Part shown: positions 23,720 through 33,723 of the stretch, one piece after another
Numbering within the stretch: position 1 is the first letter of the stretch
Layout of the letters: each line of letters starts with the position of its first letter
Source: Heligmosomoides polygyrus polygyrus
Lineage: Eukaryota > Nematoda > Chromadorea > Rhabditida > Heligmosomidae
Length of the DNA: 64,000 bases
NCBI GenBank assembly: GCA_947396885.1
Contig: OX377202.1
Span: forward strand, 83,432,408 to 83,496,407
Direction: 5' to 3'
Notes under the pieces: model-generated
The model's database searches: none
What the model was told of the DNA's origin: nothing
The model's input: the letters and a program-made list of their open reading frames with translations, nothing else
Program-made: the position numbers and the translations under genes

Positions 23720-24457
23720 GAACGGTAAAGAGGGAGCGATAGGAAATAACAACCATTTTAGCATGGTGAGGCGCCAAACGGGAATCTACGGTCGAAGCCA
23801 CAAATTCAGCATTTCGCACCTCAAAAAGTCGTATGTTAGACCAATTCTAGAATATGGCACCACAATTTGCAGTCCGAAATATAAGAGAGAAATCGCCAGG
23901 CTAGAATCTGGGCAGAACAGCTTCACAAGAAAACTCTGGATACAAATACATGGGTATGATTACAGCAGCATTCCTTCACCGATTTCACGAAACAGGTTCT
24001 TTAATCTATATATCCTTGAATGTCGTAGCAGAAGATACGATTTGATTACTGATTTAATTACGATATGCACGATGACAAACGGTTTTGCTCGCATTCCCCC
24101 TCAGGAGTTCTATACCTTTTCTTCATCGAACTGAAGGGGTGGTCAGTGATACAGGATACAGTTTCCCAAACTAAAAAGCAGTACAAGGTCCCAGTTTTTC
24201 ACTTGCCGTGTTGGCTCTGAATTTTTGAAATTATCTGAGAAACGCATCGTACCAGACTCTGTAAGGAATGTAAAAAAGAAACTTCTTGACCGGTATCTTC
24301 AGATACACAGATGAAGGATGCAGCGTAGTAGTTTCATCTTCACTAAATTGATTTTTGTTGCTTGTTTTTTTTCTGCGTACAGTGATTTCAACTTGTGTTC
24401 CTTTGCTTTGCTCTTCTTTTGCACGGTTCTCCATGCAAAGAACAAAATAAATAAAAA
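23720..24457 (+). pseudogene. 5'-truncated non-LTR retrotransposon (reverse transcriptase C-terminal part)
   Basis: The frame to 24134 reads 'SYVRPILEYGTTICSP', the post-catalytic region of CR1/Jockey-type reverse transcriptases, then degenerates. The 3' end at 24405-24457 has a hairpin (TTTGCACGG...CCATGCAAAG) followed by an A/TAAA-rich tail, the same design as the intact element that follows. Confidence 0.65.
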
Positions 24458-25056
24458 GGCCATAGCGTTGGTCGTCCATTGATCTCGGCCGCCTTTTAAT
24501 CAGTCATTGTCCACGGATGAAATGATAGCCAGTGATGAGTGAGACCGCTAATTATCTAGGCCACGCCTTGGGGCCCTGATATAGGTAGCATGAGAGCGGC
24601 CGCTTTTTAGATCCTATTCACCAAAGGAGCGGATGCGATAGTGGTCTATCACTTTATGGCCATATCGTTCCACAATCTTACCACGCGCTATTCACCTATT
24701 GCCGGCTCACCTATTTATTCATGAGAGCGAAAGTTTTCTCGTCTGATGGGAGCATTTCTCCCCTGATTTTCTCAATCACTCTCTCCGTCGTGATAACATA
24801 TTCCTTTTCCTGGCGTTCCCGTTTGGTGAGCGGTCGTATTTTTCTGCGATCTAGCCAGTCTTTCTTTTGCCTATTTTCATCTTCTTTATTTCTTGTATTT
24901 TCTATAAGGGTTCTCTTTATTAAAGGTCTGGGAATAAAAGTTCTTTATTGGCTATCGGTAAAGCTTGCTTTGTACGCCTTTCCTTCTTTTAAAAATCTTT
25001 TCACGGACTGGGTTTAGCAGTGCTCATTGATTTCTACATTTCGTCAATAGGTCATC
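24458..25056. other. Likely 5' untranslated region of the following retrotransposon
   Basis: No open frame with a domain. The stretch lies between the tail of the truncated copy and the ORF1 start. It contains NotI-like GCGGCCGC at 24597 and T-rich sequence. The exact element start was not found because no target duplication matching the 3' flank was recognised. Confidence 0.35.
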
Positions 25057-25737
25057 ATGTCACAGCGCACCAAGAGCAACAAAAGAGCTCCTGAATCCTC
25101 GGCAAAGTCCTGCAGTAAGTCCCAGGTGCTCGCTAACAACATTGAGAGCTCCTCCGCCCATGATGACTTTGCCAGGTTGTCAGTGAGTGAATTAATTAGT
25201 GAGGTTTTAATGAGAAATAAAGACCCGGTCATTGAAAAAATTATGTATGCACTAATTTCAAAATTGCCTCAGGAAATGTCTGAAAGGATCGAGATGGAAA
25301 AAAAGGAAAGAAGCATTGTTATCGAGTGGCTTCCTGAGGCACCTGCAGACCTGTCTCCCTCTGCAAAACAGCGGGACCTCGAGGGTAAGGTAAGTGAGGT
25401 TTTCGATATTTTGAACCTCGAATGCCGTCCCTTGGAAGTTTATCGCTTAGGCAAACAGGAGCGCGGTCGAACTCGCAAGGTGAAGGTAGTACTACCTTCA
25501 AAGTCTCACTGGGCGACTGCCCTTTCAAATTCTTTTAGACTTCGAGAGTCCGCTGCTTTTAGCAAAGTTCGTGTTCGCCGCAGCATGACTTCCGAGGAAC
25601 GTCAGCGCGAATACGAGTTGAGGCAGGAATGTAGGGAAAGGAACAAGCAGTCAAATGACCGCACCTGGGTGGTATACCGTGGAGAGCTAAGACGAGTCGA
25701 TGACCTTCCTAAACGGAGGGTTCCGGGAAACGTCTGA
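25057..25737 (+). CDS. Non-LTR retrotransposon ORF1 protein (226 aa)
   Basis: A full open frame lies immediately upstream of the endonuclease/reverse transcriptase ORF, with 26 nt between the ORFs. It is highly charged. The N-terminal third is Ser/Lys rich, the middle has a hydrophobic stretch 'LISEVLMRNKDPVIEK', and the C-terminal half is basic ('VRVRRSMTSEERQREYELRQ'). It fits the nucleic-acid-binding ORF1 of CR1/Jockey-group elements. No CCHC knuckle is visible, so binding would be through the basic region or an RRM-like fold, which is inference. No stop or frameshift was seen. Confidence 0.75.
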   Translation: MSQRTKSNKRAPESSAKSCSKSQVLANNIESSSAHDDFARLSVSELISEVLMRNKDPVIEKIMYALISKLPQEMSERIEMEKKERSIVIEWLPEAPADLSPSAKQRDLEGKVSEVFDILNLECRPLEVYRLGKQERGRTRKVKVVLPSKSHWATALSNSFRLRESAAFSKVRVRRSMTSEERQREYELRQECRERNKQSNDRTWVVYRGELRRVDDLPKRRVPGNV

Positions 25738-25763
25738 CTGGACACGGTGTACCTCCAACGGTC

Positions 25764-28604
25764 ATGAAATGCTTTCTATTCAATGCCCGTAGCCTAGTAA
25801 ACAAACTACATCATCTTCACTTTTTTCTGTCAAACTACGAGCCAGATTTGCTATTCGTTACTGAAACTTGGCTCTCCACCAAAATATCTGATTCTGAAAT
25901 TCTCGCCGATTTCCCATACAAGCTTTTTCGAAATGACCGCAGAGACCGGAAAGGTGGCGGTATATGTTGTCTGGCCAAAAATACGCTATGCTTGAGTGCT
26001 GTTGACACCTCTTCCTGCCTCAACTCGGATATCCTATGTCTCGATATCTTCGATTCTACACATGTGGTTGATTTTAGAGTAGTTTTAGTTTACCGCCCAC
26101 CCAACGTGAATACTTGCGATGATGACGCTCTCTTAGATTCATTGTTAGAAATGTGCCTCTCAAATAGCCATTTGATAGTCTTGGGCGACTTTAACTTTGA
26201 CATTGATTGGGCTCAAGGTTCTAGACCACGTAATCAGTGCCTGATAAAATTTATAGAATTTTTCGAGTGCTGTGGCTTGGTCCAACAAGTGAAGAAACCT
26301 ACTCGAGGTGACGCAATTCTTGACATAATTCTGACCACAATACCATTTCTTGGCAATATTTCCGTTCTTCCCCCTTTTGCATCATCTGACCACAATGTTG
26401 TTGCTTTCGAAATTCTTATGCCTGTGCTAAATCAAAGAAATTTACCTCTTCCAAATTTTGGTAAGGCAGACTATTCTGGTTTAGAGATGTACTTTCATTC
26501 CGTAAATTGGTGGACAATTTTTCAAGGATATGAAAATATTGATGATTTATACAAGAGATTCTGTCGTGTTATCTACTCTGGTCTATCCAGATATGTACCG
26601 TTTGATTTCAAAAAGTCCTTCGTAAGGCATTATCCGAAACAAATTTTCAATTTAATTGCTCAAAAGACACGTCTTTTTAACTTGCTAGAAAATCCTCTCT
26701 CGGATCCTCGGTATAAGAATGTGTGTCAAGAATTGGACCGTCACCTGAGAAGATTTTTGGCCTACAAGGAAAGGCTTGCCTCAAGAACACATAACAAAAA
26801 GGCGCTGTTTTCTTATATGCGAGCTAAGCTGAAAACTCATCCCGAGTTACCCGTTCTTAGAGATGAAACTGGTGTTCTTTATACTGATGACGCGGAGAAG
26901 GCTGATGCACTCGCAAGTTATTTCGCTTCGGTTTACACTTCAGATGCGGAAGAAGCTAATCCTATTAGCTTGACGGATCACTTAGAGTCATTCGATAGGA
27001 TGGAATCGGATAGTGTAAATGAGGTAATTATACAGCCAAGAGACGTGTTAAGGGTAATGAAGCAATTGAAATGTTCTACAACAGTACCATTCGACGGCAT
27101 TCCCCAAATCGTTTTTAAGAAATGTGCCCAATCACTTTGTAAACCGTTATCGATGATTTTCAACATTTCTTTGATTTATAGTGAGATTCCCGAAATTTGG
27201 AAGGAGTCCATTATCACGGCAATTCCAAAATGTCCGAGATCCGTACTTCTATCTTCATTCCGGCCGATAAGCATAACTTCTACTCCAATTAAAGTTATAG
27301 AAAAAATCATCCGAGATAAATTGGTGTCATACCTATACAGAAACAGATGCATTCCTTCCGAGCAACACGGCTTTACCTCTGGCGCTTCTACAGCCACACA
27401 GCTCTCGGACTGTGTTTTCGATTGGAATCTTGCAATAAATAATGGGGACTCAGTGGATATCATATACTTCGATTTGTCGAAAGCTTTTGACAAGGTGTGT
27501 CATACGAAACTTCTTGGAAAGCTCCATCAGCTAGGCATCAGAGGGTGTCTTCTAAATTGGATTCACTCTTATTTGAGTGGAAGGCGTATGCGTGTTAGGG
27601 TAGGAAATTCTTTCTCAAGCAGCTATTATTGTAAAAGTGGAGTGCCTCAGGGAGGAGTATTATCCCCAATTCTTTTCCTCGCATACACTTCCGACCTTCC
27701 TGCGAGTTTACTTACTGACTCTCGTGTGAAGGTGCAAGTGTATGCCGATGATATAAAGGTCTACGGAATCTATAATAATGTCAATAAAGCTCAGGTCACT
27801 CAAGCATTGTCTCAATCCATCAATAATATGATGGAGTGGGCCAATGTTTGGCAAATTCCTGTTAATCTTTCCAAAACGTCAGTCTTTCATATTGGCAATT
27901 CAGACAATAACGAGTACTGTTTCAATGATTGCACTCTCACCTCTATATCCGAGGTTTGCGATCTTGGAGTTCATCTAGATCGTGGATTAACCTTTGAGAA
28001 TCACATTAATGCCATAGTTCGGAAAGCTTTCTCCATGCTGTTTTTGATTTGTAGAAACACCAAGTGTGATGACAGTTCGGTACTAGTTAGCTTATACAAG
28101 ACATATGTAATTCCAGTACTAGAGTATTGCTCTCAGGTTTGGAGTCCTTATACAAAGAAGTTTCGATCTAAAATTGAAAAGGTGCAAAAAACTTTTACAA
28201 AAATTCTGGTCTATAGGTGTATGCGTAGTCCCGGAGTTGCTCGTATGATTCCTAGTTATGAGGAAAGACTTAAGATTTTCAACCTAAAAAGCCTTTTTTA
28301 CAGACGAATAGTCAGTGATCTAGTTTTCTGTTTTAAGGTTCTAAAAGGGGAATCAAAACTTAGACCGAGCAAATATTGGGTTTTCTTGCCAACCCTTGGT
28401 CACCATAACTGTTGCCGTTTCCACTATCCTAAATTGAAAAGGAAAAACCGCGAGAAAGTTTTTAATTCGCTTTTCTATCGCGGTGCTCGTTGGTTACAGA
28501 TGTTACCTCCAAGCCTGTTGGATGCTAAAAACTCCTTTGATTTTCGCAGAAAATTGAAGAAAATCGATTTGCTCTCAATCTTGCATTTGGATGACATATA
28601 TTAA
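25764..28604 (+). CDS. Non-LTR retrotransposon ORF2: APE endonuclease plus reverse transcriptase (946 aa)
   Basis: A single uninterrupted frame. The N-terminal apurinic-type endonuclease has 'NARSLVNK', 'FVTETWLS', 'GDFNFDIDW' and 'SSDHNVVAFE' (residues about 5-215). The reverse transcriptase follows, with 'FDLSKAFDKV' and 'YADDIKVY' supplying the catalytic aspartates, 'SGVPQGGVLSPILF' between them and 'YVIPVLEYCSQVWSP' near the end. Length and domain order suit the CR1/Jockey group (compare the nematode T1/Sam-type elements). With ORF1 intact just upstream this copy could be recently active. No RNase H domain is evident. Confidence 0.92.
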   Translation: MKCFLFNARSLVNKLHHLHFFLSNYEPDLLFVTETWLSTKISDSEILADFPYKLFRNDRRDRKGGGICCLAKNTLCLSAVDTSSCLNSDILCLDIFDSTHVVDFRVVLVYRPPNVNTCDDDALLDSLLEMCLSNSHLIVLGDFNFDIDWAQGSRPRNQCLIKFIEFFECCGLVQQVKKPTRGDAILDIILTTIPFLGNISVLPPFASSDHNVVAFEILMPVLNQRNLPLPNFGKADYSGLEMYFHSVNWWTIFQGYENIDDLYKRFCRVIYSGLSRYVPFDFKKSFVRHYPKQIFNLIAQKTRLFNLLENPLSDPRYKNVCQELDRHLRRFLAYKERLASRTHNKKALFSYMRAKLKTHPELPVLRDETGVLYTDDAEKADALASYFASVYTSDAEEANPISLTDHLESFDRMESDSVNEVIIQPRDVLRVMKQLKCSTTVPFDGIPQIVFKKCAQSLCKPLSMIFNISLIYSEIPEIWKESIITAIPKCPRSVLLSSFRPISITSTPIKVIEKIIRDKLVSYLYRNRCIPSEQHGFTSGASTATQLSDCVFDWNLAINNGDSVDIIYFDLSKAFDKVCHTKLLGKLHQLGIRGCLLNWIHSYLSGRRMRVRVGNSFSSSYYCKSGVPQGGVLSPILFLAYTSDLPASLLTDSRVKVQVYADDIKVYGIYNNVNKAQVTQALSQSINNMMEWANVWQIPVNLSKTSVFHIGNSDNNEYCFNDCTLTSISEVCDLGVHLDRGLTFENHINAIVRKAFSMLFLICRNTKCDDSSVLVSLYKTYVIPVLEYCSQVWSPYTKKFRSKIEKVQKTFTKILVYRCMRSPGVARMIPSYEERLKIFNLKSLFYRRIVSDLVFCFKVLKGESKLRPSKYWVFLPTLGHHNCCRFHYPKLKRKNREKVFNSLFYRGARWLQMLPPSLLDAKNSFDFRRKLKKIDLLSILHLDDIY

Positions 28605-29299
28605 AGACAACATTTTCTTGTCCTACTGGTTTTTAGTTTTTGCTTAGTTTTCGTTGTTTTTAGTTTTTTTTAGTTTCAGTTTTTAGCTTTTTTTGTTTAG
28701 TTTTTTTACATAGTATTCTAGATTGTTCCTATTTATTTTGTTTTGCAGCATTACTATACTCTTTTGCCAGCTTTTATTTTCTGTCCCACTCTGAATTGTT
28801 GAGCTTACATGTTTAATTGTTCGCTTGCTTCTCAAATTCTTCTTCGCTCATTTGGTTTGTTTCTGTTTACTGCCATTTCTAAATCTTTTCGTTCTCTTTT
28901 TCTTACGATTTCCCTTCTCAGCCGACATGTGGGCACTGATGGAGGCGGCGGACCTACTAAGATGGTATCCGGAGCCGTTCTCTCTTGCGACTTGCAGTGT
29001 TGGCGGGCCACTGCTCGTTTCCATCAAGTTGCTCACTCCCCAAACCCTTGGCTTCCGCATTTTTTGCTTTGTGTGCCTCACTGTCTGTCTATTGTTTTTT
29101 TTTTCTTTTTTTCTCAGAGTTTGCCCCCACCATTTATTAATGTGAAATATTGAGTTGTTCAGGAATTTAGATTGTTTTTATAATCATTATGCTGTCTACG
29201 CCGTGTCCATGTTAATTAACTCCTTGTTATTGCGCACAGCTTTGTGCAAGTATAAATAAATAAATAAATAAATATTCTAATATTGTTAACTAAAAGGTG

Positions 29300-30330
29300 G
29301 ACCCCTTATTTTGGAGATGTCACATATATCGTGACCCTCTAGGTAAAAAGACGGCAGTGGCATCGGCCGACGTTAGATTACCATCCCCAAACTTGTTAAG
29401 CATTTTGTGCGTATCATGATCCTTCTGAAAGTTTCGACTCAGCGATCTATCAATCAAATTTTTATTTTGCGTCAGTTTTTTTGCCGACATTACACTCTTG
29501 TGTTGTGGTTTCATTACCTTGATAGCATTGTCACTACGCAGCCTTCTTAATGGTGGTAGACCCTCTCCTATTAGTTCAGCATTGCCTTTTTCGGCATATG
29601 GTTGTCGCTTTTCTGAATGCTGATTAGTTTGTTGCTTCCATGTCGTTGGGAAATTTTTGAGGATGGTTCCTAGGTCTAGTATCGCTTTTGTTTTGTAAAG
29701 CTGAAACGGATATGGAGCAGTTTTCAAATGACGAGTTTTTTTAGACGCTATGCGGAACACTCATCAGTGTTACTGCGCGTTTCGTATTTCTGACATGATG
29801 TTTCCAACCGTGGAACCTTAAAGTACTTAGGAAGATTCCTATTTCCACCAGATTCAAGTACATAACGTAATTCTGCTCGACAAATCTTGTCGTATTGGGT
29901 GGTCGTCCAAAAACAGTGCTTGCAACTTGTAACCCCGTTAGTCTTTTCGCCGGTAATTCTCGAATTGGCGAGACATATATCGTTCACCATCAGAAATTCT
30001 ATGTCTGAAGTTGTAGGAATTACGCCTGAAAACTTTTAGTAATTATAGCCCCTGTCTGAAGTTCCAGATATAATTGCGTACCAAATGCCGTCCCTAGTTC
30101 CACGTTTGCAACGTGACTTTGGAATCTCTCAGTGTATCCTCCAATACCGAACATTGTACTCAGTTCCGTGGGTTCTAGGGATAGACGGAGATCTTTGGCC
30201 AATGATTCTTCATTAAGCGTTTTTTGTGCACCAGAATCGAAGAAAAAGGGTGCTTTCTTGTACGCCTTTTCTGCGGTTCCAAGCGTTACCTTTAAAAATC
30301 TCGGTATGTTAAGTTGATGTGTAAAGTTCC
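29300..30330 (-). pseudogene. BEL/Pao-type LTR retrotransposon fragment (aspartic protease region)
   Basis: On the minus strand a frame at about 30020-30320 contains 'FFFDSGAQKT', the retropepsin active-site region of BEL/Pao polyproteins (DUF1758 family), followed by 'SLAKDLRLSLEP'. A stop/frame change near 30020 leads into further polyprotein-like frames (29748-29990 and 29320-29760). No reverse transcriptase, integrase or LTR was identified, so this is a decayed internal fragment. Confidence 0.6.
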
Positions 30331-30334
30331 TTAT

Positions 30335-30480
30335 GTGCCTTCCGAGGTTTTTATGGTGGGACTTTATTCATGCAGCCTGACGTTTCGACGCAATCGTCGT
30401 CTTCAGAGGCCTTGAGATGATGCAAGATAATGAAGTGCACTACCCACCAAGTGCCTCAACCGCAGGGGAAACCCACAAAA
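30335..30480 (-). mobile_element. Penelope-like 3' terminal fragment
   Basis: The minus strand carries CTCTGAAGACGACG, a short stem (GACG...CGTC) and GAAACGTC. The same block occurs next to the GIY-YIG remnant at 4.63 kb in diverged form, which is the basis for assigning it to Penelope-like elements. There is no coding sequence. Confidence 0.4.
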
Positions 30481-31061
30481 GCCACATTGCGCATTCGTAG
30501 GATTGGGTATCTGTGTGATACTCGATACCTTTTCTAGGTCTGGTCTAGATCCGCATTTACTTATTAGAACTCCCAAATATTGGATTTTCTAACGATTTTG
30601 GTTTGAGTGCGTGTTTGGTGGGTTTTACCTAGATCGGTCGGGGTTCGGCTCCCTCTGAAACAAAAGCTTCGCCTTCTCTCCTACGTCTTGACTCAACAAC
30701 TAGAAAACTAAAAGTTGAATTCGGAGTCTATGCATGGGTAGAAGATGAATTTGAGATTGTTGAGTGGGATTGTCCTCTGCTTTGTTTTGAAAATGTTTTA
30801 AAATATTTAAAACTGTTCTTTTTGATTTTTTGAAAATCTCAACACTTACAAGATCCGGAGCCTATAGTAATTTAACAAACAAATATCCATAAGGTGCACT
30901 ACCTAACCCTTTTTGTTTTAACTGGTCCTCCTGCGAGAGGGACGTTCTGCCTGAAAGCGGCGCGGGCAAAGATGCGGGACAGCGCCTGCGGAGCCAATTA
31001 GCGTCGTCTCGCGCGGTTGGAGACAGGCCCCGCCCCTGCCGCCGTCGTTGGCGGCGACATC

Positions 31062-31363
31062 AGAATTTCAAGCTCTATCGAATGAGCCAGGAAAGAATCT
31101 TGCCTCAATGACCTTTACTACAATTTTTTTCAGGCGCTGTTTAACTTCCGTTAAATATCAGTTTTTATTTATAGCAGAATTAACTACGAGGCATGCTTCC
31201 AGGCTACTGATGTGAACTCTACCATCTCCTGCAATATCCTGTCTAAATAACCCCTGTGCCGACTTTCTAGGCGTTGTTTATTTTCGTTAAATATCAGTTT
31301 TATACCAGGATTGCGGAGCATGCTTCCATACTACTGATGTAGACACTACCATCTCTTGTACTA
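31062..31363 (+). repeat. Array of an approximately 200-bp repeat (R200), left of a mariner
   Basis: Two adjoining partial units share AATTTCAAGCTCTATC-type, TTAAATATCAGTTTTTAT, GCATGCTTCCAGGCTACTGA and CTACCATCTC blocks. The same blocks recur at 32645-32800 and inverted at 33290-33550. Confidence 0.65.
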
Positions 31364-32642
31364 TTAGGTTGTAACGAATTAAATGGCACTGGCTCGCGCA
31401 TTTTTGCGCGTCTTTACACATTTGATCAAGAACAAACCGTAACATATGGCATATCATTTAGAAGCGCAAACTTTGCTCTACCGGTGAGTACCAAATTTTC
31501 TATGTAAAAGTGGGAAAACTTTAGAGTTTTATTGACTTTTTTGCAGATGGTCAAAAGGGTAATCCGAGGCATTTGCTTGTATGAATTCAAGCTGGGCACT
31601 ACAGCTAAGGAGGCGGACGAGAAGATCAACGCAGCATTTGGTCAAGGATGTTCTACAATTCGGACGGCGTATCGTTGGTATCAGAAGTTCCGGAATGGAG
31701 ATGAGAGCTTGGAAGAACATGAAGGTCGTGGAAGGCATAGTGATGTTGATGAGGACAAGCTGAGAGATGTGGTAGAGGAGGATCCACACAAAGGTACCAG
31801 GGAGATAGCGGAGGTTCTTGGCGTCAGTCACAACACAGCTGCCCGGCATCTGAAGGAAATTGGAAAGACCAAAAAGCTGGAAAGATGGGTGCCTCACGAG
31901 CTGTCTGAGGAGCAAAGAAACCGACGATATGAGTTCTCGTCCGCACTGCTTCTACGGAACGAAACGGGCCCATTCCTTGATCGCATCGTAACCTGTGACG
32001 AGAAATGGATAATGTACGACAACAGGCGACGATCGGTACAGTGGGTGGACAGCGATGAGAGCCCCAAGGTTTTTGCGAAACCGGAATTGCACCAAAGGAA
32101 AGTAATGGTGACAGTATGGTGGTGTTCGCTGGGAATTATTCACCACAGCTTCCTCCCTCCCGGTGAATCCATCACGGCAGAGAAGTACTGCATTGAAATT
32201 GAAGAAATGATGGAAAAGTTGAAGGAAATCCGGCCGGCCTTGGTAAACCGAAGGCGAGTTCTCCTTCTGCACGACAATGCTCGCCCCATGTAGCACGAAT
32301 GACGTTGCAGAAATTGAATGAGGTGAGCATTGAAACTCTACCACATCCTCCGTTTTCTCCCGACCTCTCCCCAACAGACTACCATTTCTTCAAGCATCTT
32401 GGCGACTTCTTGGTAGGGAAAATATTCAAATACCAACAGGATGCCGAAAGTGCCTTCGAAGATTTCGTCAATTCCAGAACTTCTGATATTTATGCTACTG
32501 GGATAAAAAAGCTTATGTCACGTTGGCAAAGATGTATAGAATCAGAAGGTTTTTATTTCGATTAATAAACTTGCCTACAAGCCGAGATATTAACTGTTAA
32601 AATTTACAGTGGTTCAGTGTCATTTATTTCGTTACAACCTAA
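31364..32642 (+). mobile_element. Mariner transposon with complete inverted repeats (1279 bp)
   Basis: The left end TTAGGTTGTAACGAATTAAA matches the right end read in reverse (TTAGGTTGTAACGAAATAAA), with about 28-bp TIRs extending to GACACTG/GGCACTG. A TA dinucleotide flanks each side (31362-31363 and 32643-32644). Length, TIR sequence and transposase place it near the cecropia (Hsmar1/SETMAR-like) mariners. It is inserted in the R200 repeat array. Confidence 0.92.
31547..32565 (+). pseudogene. Mariner transposase with a single frameshift
   Basis: The frame begins at ATG 31547 ('MVKRVIRGICLYEF'), with the paired helix-turn-helix DNA-binding part, the 'WVPHELSEEQ' linker, first catalytic Asp in 'VTCDEKW' and second in 'LLHDNARP'. 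Immediately after this, near 32287-32291, the frame breaks in a run of C residues (one base short compared with the usual 'DNARPHVA' coding). It resumes in another frame with 'PPFSPDLSPTDYHFFKH', placing the third Asp 34 residues after the second (D,D34D). Everything else looks intact. It cannot make full-length transposase as read, but the ends could be mobilised by a related enzyme. Confidence 0.9.
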
Positions 32643-32644
32643 TA

Positions 32645-32800
32645 GAATTTCGAGCTCTATCTAATGATCCAGAAAAGAACCGTGTCCCAATGACCCTTAC
32701 AGCGAATTTTTTCAAGGCTCTGCTTATTTTCGCTAAATGTCGGTTTTTATTTACATATATCATAATTAAATTCGAGACATGCTTCCAGGCTAGAATTGCA
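32645..32800 (+). repeat. R200 repeat, right of the mariner
   Basis: Starts GAATTTCGAGCTCTATC directly after the mariner TA and continues with GATCCAGAAAAG, CGCTAAATGTCGGTTTTTAT and GACATGCTTCCAGGC. It shows that the mariner split an existing repeat array. Confidence 0.65.
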
Positions 32801-33289
32801 CAAGGACTAGATAGACGAGAGATCTTTTAAAAGAAGTTTAAAGCGTTAGTTTCAACATGACACCTCTTTATCATTTCGTAACTGATTTTTCTATGGAACT
32901 TTATAATGCACACATCACATGTTTCAAAGCAAAGACTGGATAGGTGCTTCATCGAATCTAATGTTCATCGAGAATAAATTTCATCACAGAATTTTCATAT
33001 GGCTCGTCCAGTCGTCTGTGGCTTCTAGCGATGTTTTGACCTCGCGTCCCACAGGCAATGTACCTGCATAGCCAATGCCTCCTCCAGCATTTAGCGAGTT
33101 AGGAAACACTCACGAAATTCCTTGAGAAAACTAAAGTACTTCGGTGTTCTTAGAAGGTCTACCGACTGTCAAATCGAACTCATCGTGCAGTTTCAAACTG
33201 GGAACGTGCTCTACACACTGAAAGATCAAAATGTCGTTTTCAAAAAGGTTGAGCACAAGGGGTGCTCTTAGAAGGTCTTTCGTCTACCT

Positions 33290-33550
33290 AGTTATATTCC
33301 TCGCGCAATTTCAGCCTGGAAGTATGCTTCACAATTAATTCTGATATAAATAAACGCTGATATTTAGAAAATAAACAAAGCCTAAAAATTCGCCTTAATG
33401 GTTGTTTAGACAGGATAATTTCGGGCTCATTCGATAGAGATCGAAATTGTAATATGTGAGATGGTAGGGTTCACATCAGTAGCCTAGAAGCATGCCTTGC
33501 ATTTAATTCTGATATACATAAAAACTGATATTCAACGAACTGGGCGCAGT
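33290..33550 (-). repeat. R200 repeat, inverted copies
   Basis: On the minus strand TACCATCTCACATATTAC, TCTCTATCGAATGAGCCC, TAAATATCAG and AGCATACTTCCAGGCTG match the array at 31 kb. Related but weaker sequence continues to about 33120. Confidence 0.6.
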
Positions 33551-33723
33551 AAGAAGGATCAGCAAGGGGATCCATTACCAGTAAGGGGGCCTGGTTTTAA
33601 AAGATGTGACACCGATGTCGCGTCGCGCAATGGGCGTTCGCTCCCGTCGTCGTGTCGTGAGCGTGGGAGGGCTACTTAATTGGGGTAGAGTAGTAAGGAG
33701 GATCCCGAGGGGGAAGGAATCTA

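Larger units (their letters stand above)
25020..29280 (+). mobile_element. Apparently complete two-ORF non-LTR retrotransposon
   Basis: Two intact ORFs are followed by a T-rich 3' UTR of about 650 bp, a terminal hairpin (GCACAGCTTTGTGC, 29233-29252) and a perfect (TAAA)n tail at 29253-29275. The left boundary is approximate. It is the largest protein-coding mobile element in the window, and the only one with no visible damage. Confidence 0.8.
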
